A stretch of 10,007 nucleotides of DNA from Thiomicrorhabdus sp. (GTDB lineage Bacteria > Pseudomonadota > Gammaproteobacteria > Thiomicrospirales > Thiomicrospiraceae): the NCBI GenBank assembly GCA_021648185.1, contig JAKITH010000027.1, positions 1 through 10,007 of the forward strand. Reading direction: 5' to 3'. How positions within the stretch are numbered: the stretch's first letter is position 1; every line of letters begins with the position of its first letter. The translations under genes and the position numbers were made by a program. Below the pieces are notes generated by a model. The model searched no databases, was not told where the DNA came from, and saw only the letters and a program-made list of their open reading frames with translations. Positions 1-6,747 of this stretch are shown piece by piece.

Positions 1-307
1 GCAAAAATGTTACCCCATCCATCAAGGCTGTGGCGGTGATAAAACTGATGCGCCATGTGGTTGCGGCGCGTTCGACAAAAGCCTTTAATAGCGATGTTCG
101 CCCCACCGCCGGCTCACCCAGCAGCAACAACACTTCGCTGTAAGGGGTAAGATGCAATAGTTTATTGAGATTGAGCTTGCGCGATTCTTCAATGTAGAGG
201 CTCTTTGGCCGACTATCCTCGGACAACGCCATAGAGGCATCCTCCACGCCAAACAGACCGGAAAAACGTTCGCTTAATTTTGGTGTACTTTGTCTATCTT
301 CAGCCAT
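1..307 (-). CDS. P-loop NTPase (AAA/DamX-like), N-terminal part only
   Basis: The reading frame starts at ATG 307 and stays open to the left edge (102 codons), so the C-terminus is missing. Residues 59-75 are a hydrophobic strand (VLLLLGEP) followed by a Walker A-like loop, GEPAVGRTS, at residues 64-72. This suits an ATPase of the ExeA/DamX-type AAA group, in which an N-terminal ATPase is often followed by a membrane segment and SPOR domain; that second half would lie outside the window, so family assignment is inference. The invariant P-loop Lys is Arg70 here. No clear Shine-Dalgarno precedes ATG 307. A second in-frame ATG at 232 (Met26) has GGAGG eight bases upstream and may be the real start; it keeps the whole ATPase fold. 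The WGR gene lies 59 nt upstream on the same strand, so the two may be cotranscribed. Confidence 0.6.
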   Translation of the reverse strand, partial: MAEDRQSTPKLSERFSGLFGVEDASMALSEDSRPKSLYIEESRKLNLNKLLHLTPYSEVLLLLGEPAVGRTSLLKAFVERAATTWRISFITATALMDGVTFL

Positions 308-366
308 AGCAAGAGATTGGTTTCAATCTAGCCATTGTGGCAAAATCAAGCCTAAAACAAAAGCGT

Positions 367-627
367 TTAATCAAGCCCCGGTATACGCTGTCCTTCCATA
401 AAAACCACTTGGTAGCCTCGTTTACTCTGCGCATCGCGGCTTTTTATCAACGCACTTTCAGCGCTCTCATAGTCAGGAAAATGATCGCGTTTCAACCGAC
501 CACTACTGCCCTGGAACCCCGACTCTTTCACCAAACTCCAGCCGTCAATCAAGTCGGTATGAAGAAACAGATGATAAAACCGCAATGGCTGACCTTCTGA
601 TGCTGGCAACTGCATATAAATTCGCAT
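367..627 (-). CDS. stand-alone WGR-domain protein, 86 aa
   Basis: Nearly the whole protein fits a single WGR domain (about residues 14-77). The pattern is RFYHLFLHTDL, then GWSLV at 29-33, a glycine-rich turn at 37-43, an acidic helix 53-68 and the closing RGYQVVF. WGR domains bind DNA or RNA ends and nucleic acid-linked enzymes (for example in PARPs and MolR-type proteins); bacterial stand-alone copies have no fixed role. The signature Trp-Gly-Arg is degenerate: the equivalent place reads Ser36-Gly37-Phe38. A GAGGG sequence lies about 9 nt upstream of ATG 627, supporting this start over Met5. It has no signal peptide or membrane segment and is probably cytoplasmic. It is followed after 59 nt by the P-loop NTPase gene on the same strand. 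Function beyond nucleic-acid binding is unknown. Confidence 0.75.
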   Translation of the reverse strand: MRIYMQLPASEGQPLRFYHLFLHTDLIDGWSLVKESGFQGSSGRLKRDHFPDYESAESALIKSRDAQSKRGYQVVFMEGQRIPGLD

Positions 628-770
628 TTAAAGGGACCCTCTTGCAAAATATTCGCTAGTGAGCGGATGAATTTCTCGGTTCGCACTCAACGGGAGGCGA
701 ATGTTTCTTAATTTGTATAACCTTAACCCAAGGGATGAAAGCCATATTAACGCTATCTCTGGAGATTTAA

Positions 771-1544
771 CTAGGCCTTAACAATAGGCCCAGGACGACA
801 ACTACCTTGAAGGGCCACAAGTGCGGGGGTTGTTGATATAAAAACCTTATTAATCTCTTCAATTTTAGATGGTATATTCAAGGAAACACTTTCTATGAGT
901 TGCTGCTCAAGCTCTTTTGCTAGAGATGCTATTTTTATGGCACCTACGCTTTCAGAACTTGATTTCAGGCTGTGAGCTAAACGCTGAATTTCAGAATACT
1001 GGCCAGACTGATAAGCGAGCATCATTTCATTCATTATATGGGCAGTGCTTTTTATATATATGTCGACAACACTGAAAAAATCATCTTCTAATAATTTTTT
1101 TAACTCATTAATAGTGGCCTGATTCAGATAGGGTGATTCGCTAGCAGAATGATTCATTATGCTTGATTTCGGCAACCACTTCTTCAAAATAGAAATAAAA
1201 TCTGGAATGGTAAAAGGCTTGCAAAGTAAGTCATCCATTCCAGAATCTATGCAACGAATATCATCATTGATCGCTGCGCTTGCAGTGAGTGCAATGATAG
1301 GTATGTGGGCAGATGTTTCCATCTGCCTGATTTTTTGAGTGGCAGCATAACCATCCATGATCGGCATTTGACAGTCCATTAGAATTAAATCAAAATTATT
1401 TCTTTTCCATAGAGCCACTGCTTCTTCTCCATGGTTGGCAATTTCAAAATCCAAGCCTGTTTTTTTTAGTATCGCACATGTCAATTTTTGGTTAACGATA
1501 TTATCCTCAACAACCAAAACACTCCCTGAGAACTGTGAATTCAT
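771..1544 (-). CDS. response regulator receiver-HPt fusion protein (HptB-like relay)
   Basis: This 257-aa cytoplasmic protein has two signalling domains. Residues about 8-125 are a receiver (REC) domain: acidic pair Glu13-Asp14, phosphoacceptor Asp57 in LILMDCQMPIMDG, Thr87 in ALTAS, and Lys109 in CKPF. Residues about 140-238 are a histidine phosphotransfer (HPt) domain with His191 in LAHSLKSSS. No effector or DNA-binding domain is present, so the likely job is to pass phosphate between a hybrid kinase, its own Asp57 and another receiver. The obvious receiver is Asp54 of the HsbR-like protein encoded just upstream in the same operon (39-nt gap). By comparison, P. aeruginosa HptB acts on HsbR but lacks a receiver of its own. 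ATG 1544 has GGAAA about 9 nt upstream. The partner assignment is inference from neighbourhood; the domain calls are secure. Confidence 0.88.
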   Translation of the reverse strand: MNSQFSGSVLVVEDNIVNQKLTCAILKKTGLDFEIANHGEEAVALWKRNNFDLILMDCQMPIMDGYAATQKIRQMETSAHIPIIALTASAAINDDIRCIDSGMDDLLCKPFTIPDFISILKKWLPKSSIMNHSASESPYLNQATINELKKLLEDDFFSVVDIYIKSTAHIMNEMMLAYQSGQYSEIQRLAHSLKSSSESVGAIKIASLAKELEQQLIESVSLNIPSKIEEINKVFISTTPALVALQGSCRPGPIVKA

Positions 1545-1583
1545 CGATTATTTCCAGCGCAACAAAACTTAATACTTAGATAC

Positions 1584-3272
1584 TTAGTGTTTAAGTTCAT
1601 AAATAGCCTCAACAGTGTTGCCGCTTCCTTTGTAGCGAAGTGACGAGCAAAGCTCACTTACGAGATTAATGCCTCTGCCACAATACTGGCGGGGTTTATC
1701 CTGAGGGGCTTTAGTATCTTTGTGATTAAAACCAGCACCACTATCGGTGATAATGATATGAATATCCGCCCCGTAAGGCTTAGAAATAGATGTAATTGAT
1801 ATATGAATGTAACCATCGTCAAGCCTTGAAAGACGTATATCTCTCTGGGAAAAGTATTCACTAAACCCCAAGGCTGTCAACTTAAGTGACGAATCTAGCT
1901 TAAGGATCCCATGGTCCAGAGAGTTTAGAAACAACTCTGTAAGAATAGTGAATAGTGCCTGATAGTGATTGTCAAACCCCGGTGAGCTTTTTATAAAATT
2001 AATAATTGCTGGAATTGGGTAAGCAACACGCAAGCGTTTACCAGAATATTTTAGATGCATATTTATTTCATCGAGTGCATAATTATCCTTATCATGATGC
2101 CTTTTGTTTTTGGAGTTTTCAGGTATCCAGCTAGGCAGAAGGCGTGGTGAACAAATAGCTTCAATGAGGCTAATATCATCATCTTGTGAGCATTCATGGC
2201 TATGGGATTTTATTGATGATAAGCCAGCATCTATTGCAAACTTGCTTGATGAGGATTGCAGAGAAGATTCTAGTTGAAGCTGGCCAAATAGTTGATTTTC
2301 ATTATTTCTGGACTCAATTGCGCCATCGCTAAAAAGAATAACCCGGTCGCCCATTTTTAATGGAATATACTGAAAGCTGGTGCTGGTAGAAAAGTGAGTG
2401 GTAATTCCAAGCGGTAGTGTTTTTGATGGGATTCTATGTTTTATATTCCGTTTCTCGCCATCAAGTATTAGGATGTCAGGCATACCACTGTTACAGACCT
2501 CAAGGTGGTCAAGTTCATGCCTGATGCGGACAAATTGTGCCGCCATAAACATCCCTGTTGGAAGAATAAGATTCAGCTTTTCATTTATTCGTTCAAGTAT
2601 TTGCGTGCCAGTGAAACCTTTTTTAGACATTGCGTGAAATATTTCGGATGCAGGTAATGCGCCAATGGCAGCACTTAAGCCATGCCCCGTAAAATCACCG
2701 ACAAGAATATCTAAATCATGGGAAGGTGTGTAACTAGTCAGAATCATGTCTCCACTAAATATTCCTGCGGGTTGCAAGATCGTCCGTAGAGCGTCCGGTT
2801 GTACATTGGCTGCGGTAATGGCAGTATTAAAAACTTTTTCGGCAACCTCCTCATCACGTTGCATCATATCTTTTAGTGTTGCGGTTTGGGTGATTAAATC
2901 CTGAATTCGTCGCATTGACTGTATTTTTGACATTAATATTATTTTATTAAACGGCTTTGTCAGAAAATCGTCTCCGCCAGATTCAATGCATTTGTTTAGG
3001 CTTTTTTCATCGGCCATTGCGGTAAGAAAAATGACAGGAATAAATTTTTCTTTGCTAAGGGATTTTATTTTTTCTGTTGCAAGATAGCCGTCCATAACAG
3101 GCATCATAATATCCATAAATATGATATCAGGATTTTTTTTCAAAAAAACATCAATAGCTTGCTTGCCGTTAACAGCCTCAACAACATCGAAGTTATTTTT
3201 TTTAAGCAGTGACTTAAGGATGAAACGATTCGTTGGCTCATCATCAACCACCAGGGCAAGACCAGAATTCAT
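1584..3272 (-). CDS. hsbR: HsbR-like response regulator: REC, PP2C (RsbU/SpoIIE) phosphatase, HATPase serine kinase
   Basis: This 562-aa protein has three domains in order. REC, about 5-122: Asp10-Asp11, phosphoacceptor Asp54 in IFMDIMMPVMDG, Thr84, Lys106. A short helical linker follows. The PP2C/SpoIIE serine phosphatase, about 165-373, has metal aspartates Asp175 (SGD), Asp193 (GDFTGHG), Asp316 (FSDG) and Asp366 (DDDIS). The HATPase_c domain of RsbW type, about 410-560, has an N-box ELFLNSLDHG at 446-455, a G1 box DSGAG at 510-514 and a G2 box GRG at 532-534. This layout is that of P. aeruginosa HsbR, which phosphorylates or dephosphorylates HsbA depending on its receiver state; all catalytic residues appear intact. 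It starts 4 nt after the STAS gene with no strong ribosome binding site, suggesting translational coupling. Cytoplasmic. The symbol is by domain architecture and neighbourhood, not by alignment. Confidence 0.9.
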   Translation of the reverse strand: MNSGLALVVDDEPTNRFILKSLLKKNNFDVVEAVNGKQAIDVFLKKNPDIIFMDIMMPVMDGYLATEKIKSLSKEKFIPVIFLTAMADEKSLNKCIESGGDDFLTKPFNKIILMSKIQSMRRIQDLITQTATLKDMMQRDEEVAEKVFNTAITAANVQPDALRTILQPAGIFSGDMILTSYTPSHDLDILVGDFTGHGLSAAIGALPASEIFHAMSKKGFTGTQILERINEKLNLILPTGMFMAAQFVRIRHELDHLEVCNSGMPDILILDGEKRNIKHRIPSKTLPLGITTHFSTSTSFQYIPLKMGDRVILFSDGAIESRNNENQLFGQLQLESSLQSSSSKFAIDAGLSSIKSHSHECSQDDDISLIEAICSPRLLPSWIPENSKNKRHHDKDNYALDEINMHLKYSGKRLRVAYPIPAIINFIKSSPGFDNHYQALFTILTELFLNSLDHGILKLDSSLKLTALGFSEYFSQRDIRLSRLDDGYIHISITSISKPYGADIHIIITDSGAGFNHKDTKAPQDKPRQYCGRGINLVSELCSSLRYKGSGNTVEAIYELKH

Positions 3273-3276
3273 ATAT

Positions 3277-3579
3277 CTAATCCGAGATAGTAAACAATTG
3301 ATCTAAATTAGATATGCTTAGGATTTTTTTGATTGCGGGGGCGGGCTGAAAAATTTTGCTTTGACCATTTTTTGACTCTACATATTCTTTTAAAATCAAC
3401 AGCATGCCAAGGGCTGAACTATCTATATACTCAGTCTGGCTGAGATCGACAATATATTCACTGATATGTTGCTGTTGATTCTGGTAGGCATCGCGGAATT
3501 CACGCTGCGAGGAAAAATCAAAACGACCAATAATTTTAATCGTGGCGACTTCGTTATTCGTTGAAACTTCAATGGTCAT
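3277..3579 (-). CDS. hsbA: STAS-domain anti-sigma-factor antagonist (HsbA-like)
   Basis: The protein is a single 100-aa STAS domain of the SpoIIAA/RsbV type. The conserved core is EYIVDLSQTEYIDSSALGM (residues 41-59). Ser54, the first Ser after Asp53, aligns with phosphoserine 58 of SpoIIAA, so it is the predicted switch residue. The neighbouring protein has both a PP2C phosphatase and an RsbW-type kinase domain, the two enzymes needed to remove and add this phosphate. In P. aeruginosa the unphosphorylated or phosphorylated HsbA chooses between the anti-sigma factor FlgM and the diguanylate cyclase HsbD, linking motility to biofilm; whether those partners exist here cannot be seen. It is the first gene of the operon, with AGGTG about 6 nt before ATG 3579. 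Output partner is inference. Confidence 0.88.
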   Translation of the reverse strand: MTIEVSTNNEVATIKIIGRFDFSSQREFRDAYQNQQQHISEYIVDLSQTEYIDSSALGMLLILKEYVESKNGQSKIFQPAPAIKKILSISNLDQLFTISD

Positions 3580-3780
3580 TTTGCACCTGCTAACATTTAG
3601 CTAAAGGGTGAGGTGGATGCATGTAAGCACGAGGACATCATTATGCTTGATATTTAGGTGCAACGACCACGCTCTTTCATCCCATGGCTGGGCTGGGCTG
3701 AAGCCTTCTCCATGTAAATTTTATCGTAATAGTCGTTCTAGCCCAAAAAAAACCATCACCAAGGGATCAATTATAAAGTA
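3580..3780. other. non-coding stretch upstream of the signalling operon
   Basis: About 200 nt lie between the STAS gene and the first recognisable IS sequence. It should hold the operon promoter on the minus strand, but no convincing sigma70 or sigma54 box stands out. A short GGCTG triplicate lies at 3686-3700. No ORF is supported. Confidence 0.5.
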
Positions 3781-3841
3781 AGGCAGTCACTTTTCATGTG
3801 CATTTGAATGTACAAACAAAGCAAATGAAAAAGGACTGCCT
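3781..3841 (+). repeat. 17-bp imperfect inverted repeat covering the transposase ribosome binding site
   Basis: AGGCAGTCACTTTTCAT at 3781-3797 is matched by ATGAAAAAGGACTGCCT at 3825-3841; 15 of 17 positions pair, with a 27-nt spacer that has further CATTTG/CAAATG pairing at its base. The downstream arm contains the AAGGA Shine-Dalgarno (3831-3835) of the transposase beginning at 3844. In RNA the site would be buried in the stem. It probably also marks the subterminal left end of the IS. Confidence 0.75.
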
Positions 3842-3843
3842 AC

Positions 3844-4949
3844 ATGCCACTATCTCATGCGACCGAACTCACATCAAATTTTTCTGACATTGCATTCAAT
3901 CATTTAAACGCTGCTATTAAATCTAAAATCGAGCAGGCACAAAAAGGAGTGGCGTTTGAGCAAGTCGAAAAAGAGATACACACGGCATTCATCGAGGCAG
4001 GACGTGCGGTACTGAGTGAGGCACTTGAGAAATACGATATAAATCTGCCTACTGTCATGCTCGAAGGCAAAAAATATCGCCAAGTCGTTCGTTGTGAACA
4101 AACCTACACCAGCGCGGTAGGGCTTATAAGAGTAGAGCGCTCACTCTATCGACACAAGAGCGGTAACATTAGCATTTTCCCGTTAGAGTTGCGTACAGGT
4201 ATCGTTGAAGGCAACTACTCCCATAGCGGCTAAGCAAGCTGCGGCACATTAACTTATTACGATAGGGAAGGGGAACCGTTAACCACGCGGCGCTACGGCT
4301 GTATGCCCGAACACAAAAAGCGTACCTTAAAAGACTTTCTTGAGAAAGAGGTGAGCGACGCGCTTAATTGCCGGCCAAACTTGCAGCTTGTAAAAGTAGC
4401 GGACGGTGCAAAAGACAATTGGACATTTTTAGATGGTATTTTACCCACTGGAGAATCGGTATTAGATTTTTATCATGCGGCAGAACACTTGAAAAAAGCA
4501 TTTGGAATCGCCTACGGCGTAAAATCGATTAAAGCAAGTAGTGAGTTTTCGAAATATCGATCTATCTTGCGGCACGATAAACAAGGAATCGATAAAACCA
4601 TCGTGCACTTGGGTTATTTATTGAAAAAACCCCGGGAAAAATCACGTTAAAAACAGAAATTAACTATTTTAAAAACAATAAACAACGCTGCAGGTATGCG
4701 ACAATAGCGGATGCTAATTTTCCAATAGGATCAGGTATTGTAGAAGTGACCTGCAAAATCCTAGTGTCCCAACGCTTAAAACGTTCAGGTATGTGCTGGA
4801 AAGAACACGGTGGTCAATCAGTACTAACGTTCCGCGCTTTATTGCAGAGCAACCTGTTTGACAGCGCATGGAAAATATTAAGTGCCGTGTATTGCGCGGA
4901 AGTGAAATTTCCAAACAACGTGATCAAATTATCGAAAGACAGTCAGTGA
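3844..4949 (+). pseudogene. ISKra4-family transposase, broken by deletion, stop and frameshift
   Basis: Three pieces of one transposase can be read. 3844-4233 gives the N-terminus ending LELRTGIVEGNYSHSG and a TAA. The same frame resumes right after the stop with CGTLTYYDREGEP and runs to 4650 (VADGAKDNW, VLDFYHAAEHLKKA). A third piece in another frame, from about 4635 to 4949, carries YFKNNKQRCRYA, IGSGIVEVTCK and LTFRALLQSN. Compared with my knowledge of the family, roughly 90-100 residues, including the segment with the first catalytic Asp, are missing around 4225-4240. The frameshift is explained by loss of one A in the AAAAA run at about 4637-4641. SD AAGGA lies 8 nt before ATG 3844. Length 1106 nt, shorter than intact members. 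No activity is expected. Confidence 0.85.
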
Positions 4950-4991
4950 GTGATCTATACCCGACTCATTTGTAACATTCCCAGCCCCAAA

Positions 4992-5035
4992 TAGGGACAT
5001 TTTAACTTCGGTCAAAGGGGACATTACTACTTTGG
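4992..5035 (+). repeat. pair of GGGACATT direct repeats, 24-nt period
   Basis: GGGACATT occurs at 4994-5001 and again at 5018-5025; the surrounding 20-mers match at 14 positions (both also share ACTT and GG). Such GGGGACATT boxes are, as far as I recall, common just outside IS200-like/RAYT transposase genes, and the remnant of such a gene lies 1.3 kb downstream. They may therefore be the left end of that element, now separated from its gene. Confidence 0.5.
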
Positions 5036-5056
5036 GCTAATACTTTAATTTCTTTG

Positions 5057-5085
5057 TTGACAGATTAAAATTATATAAATAATCT
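5057..5085 (+). promoter_or_regulatory. candidate sigma70 promoter of the secreted-protein gene
   Basis: A perfect -35 box TTGACA (5057-5062) is followed after 17 nt by a weak -10, TAATCT (5080-5085), in a very AT-rich stretch. A transcript from about 5092 would give a 38-nt leader before ATG 5130. Confidence 0.5.
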
Positions 5086-5129
5086 AATTTTCGGTCATTA
5101 TCCTTGATCCTTGAAGGAGCAATAAAAAA

Positions 5130-6287
5130 ATGAATAACTTAACTAAATCCATTGCAAGTCTCTTAATACTTCACCCTGTTATCGCCTTTTCTGCAACAGA
5201 TCGTCCTTTGTCAACTTATGTAGAAAACTACCATCCAGACATCTACACTGCTGCTCAACAGAGCGGAATAGATATCAACGCTCTTGAACTTCAAGATAAA
5301 AATTTCAAAAATATAGACAAATCCGCTTTTAAAAACAAGTCTATTTTGATTGTTGTTCCTCCACAAGAAAGTTGTGAAAAGTCAGGTGGCGTCTTTCTTG
5401 AAAACAACTTTATTGCCACATGCGTAAGCAAAGATGGAACATTTGGTAATGGTAGCCAAGTCCTAGGAATGACATTTAACCCTACTGGCTCAGGAACCAT
5501 TAACTCACCAGATTATTTACGCCCCGGATCTCCGTTCGAATATTTTTCAGTAACAGTCAATAATCAACTGTTTACAAATAACAATAGCAATGGCGCTGAA
5601 ATATCACCACCATATGGTATACAAAACACGACTGTGAACCCACTTAATCGTTCCTATACACAAAACGGCGGTGCACTTGTTGAATCCATTATTGTCGATG
5701 ACACACAAAAAGGAAGCAAATTAAAGGTTATACAAAAATACACAATAGACCCAAATTCTAAAGAGATTATTGTTCGAGTCGAAATGCAAAATATAGGACT
5801 CTCACCACTGAATAAAATTACCTATGCTCGTGGCTTAGACCCTGATCAAGACCGTCCGGATACATTCCAAACTTTTAATAAGAAAGGCCATACCTATTAC
5901 TCCCCTAATGGCGGAGTACCTGTACATGTATCACCTAATAATATCGCTTGGGCATCAGGGAAAAAAGGTTTATCCATTGCTCTTTATTCTGTAGATTCTA
6001 TACAACATAATACTTGTATTAGTTCTACATGGACAACAGACCCCATGAATATTTTAACTCAAAATTGTGGCATCACTCCACAACCTATTTTCGACACTTT
6101 TGATAAAAAATATAATTTCAATTATTCTGACTCCACAATTAATATTGCCTTTAAACTAGGCAGTCTAAAGCCAAATGAAAAAAAAGTATTTTCATTTAAG
6201 TACCTCTTTAATCAAGAAAAGCCACGTAAAATAGATCCAATTCCTTTCCCCAAGCCATTTCCTGAAATTACGGCGACAGTTTACTAA
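5130..6287 (+). CDS. secreted protein of unknown function, 385 aa
   Basis: I do not recognise the family. Residues 1-22 are a Sec-type signal peptide (Lys6, hydrophobic core LLILHPVIAF, likely cut near Ser21-Ala22), so the protein is periplasmic or released. The mature part is rich in Asn, Thr and Ser, with alternating beta-like segments, for example YFSVTVNNQLF at 138-148 and EIIVRVEMQNIG at 212-223; a beta-sandwich is likely. An acidic stretch DPDQDRPD at 237-244 in ITYARGLDPDQD could bind calcium. Four cysteines (82, 98, 296, 313) sit as two close pairs, which suits two disulfides. The C-terminus is proline-rich (IDPIPFPKPFPE). AAGGAG at 5114-5119 precedes ATG 5130 by 10 nt and a TTGACA promoter lies upstream. 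The frame is intact, AT-richer than its neighbours and flanked by decayed transposons, pointing to horizontal acquisition as a single gene. Confidence 0.85.
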   Translation: MNNLTKSIASLLILHPVIAFSATDRPLSTYVENYHPDIYTAAQQSGIDINALELQDKNFKNIDKSAFKNKSILIVVPPQESCEKSGGVFLENNFIATCVSKDGTFGNGSQVLGMTFNPTGSGTINSPDYLRPGSPFEYFSVTVNNQLFTNNNSNGAEISPPYGIQNTTVNPLNRSYTQNGGALVESIIVDDTQKGSKLKVIQKYTIDPNSKEIIVRVEMQNIGLSPLNKITYARGLDPDQDRPDTFQTFNKKGHTYYSPNGGVPVHVSPNNIAWASGKKGLSIALYSVDSIQHNTCISSTWTTDPMNILTQNCGITPQPIFDTFDKKYNFNYSDSTINIAFKLGSLKPNEKKVFSFKYLFNQEKPRKIDPIPFPKPFPEITATVY

Positions 6288-6306
6288 ACATACTAATTAT
6301 GCTCAG

Positions 6307-6635
6307 ATGTCTCGCTTAGCTCGTCTAGTTATTCCCGGTTATCCTCACCACGTTACACAACGTGAAAGCACTTGGCACATGCGGTACATTATGTTTCTCT
6401 CAACCCTGTTCGTGCTGGATTGGTTGAGCGAGCAGAAGAGTGGGCTTGGTCAAGCACTAAAGATCACTTGTCGGGTGGTGATGGTGAACTGGTCAAGGTT
6501 GCTCCTGTGCTTGAGCGTTATGGGGACTTCGCTGCTTTTCTTAATCAGGCTGATGGCTGGATTGAAAATCTTGAAGTCTTGACAGGTCGGCAGTTAAAGC
6601 CTCGGAAACGAGGTCCAAAAAAAGGTGAAAAGTAG
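6307..6635 (+). pseudogene. IS200-like/RAYT (REP-associated tyrosine) transposase remnant
   Basis: The N-terminal 20 residues from ATG 6307, SRLARLVIPGYPHHVTQRE, are the typical opening of this family. A different frame from about 6366 to 6635 then gives its C-terminus: HYVSLNPVRAGLVERAEEWAW and the basic tail RKRGPKKGEK. Intact members are about 220-240 aa; only about 110 are present, so an internal deletion near 6362-6370 removed the middle, including the HUH metal-binding motif, and shifted the frame. The product cannot act on DNA. It begins just 19 nt after the stop of the secreted-protein gene, which lies between it and the GGGACATT boxes that may be its own left end. Confidence 0.85.
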
Positions 6636-6747
6636 TCAGCAGTTCCCGCTCCTATCTGAATTCGGCAAAAACAAAGGCTTGCAGGTGCATTCAGAATAAA
6701 AATTTCGTAAACTATAGCCCTCTCAATGAACTAAAGGTGTAGTTGTC

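Larger units (their letters stand above)
3781..4949 (+). mobile_element. degenerate ISKra4-family insertion sequence
   Basis: The extent is set by the inverted repeat on the left and the transposase stop on the right; true ends and target duplications were not found. Family assignment comes from transposase blocks typical of ISKra4, especially VLDFYHAAEHLKKA and IGSGIVEVTCK followed by QRLKRSGM. The element is inactive because its transposase is broken in three ways. Confidence 0.75.

Noticed and set aside
337..600. 87-aa frame on the plus strand
   Set aside because: It is the antisense shadow of the WGR gene, which has family signature and ribosome binding site.
649..668. CGCT-AGTG-AGCG hairpin with T-rich flank as a terminator for the signalling operon
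   Set aside because: Only 4 bp plus a mismatch and a broken T run on the minus strand; too weak to call.
3686..3700. three tandem GGCTG units
   Set aside because: Too short to distinguish from chance and with no linked structure.
6600..6614. GCCTCG-GAAA-CGAGG hairpin with a GNRA loop
   Set aside because: It lies inside the coding end of the RAYT remnant (basic RKRG tail) and is followed by an A run, not T, so it is not a plus-strand terminator.
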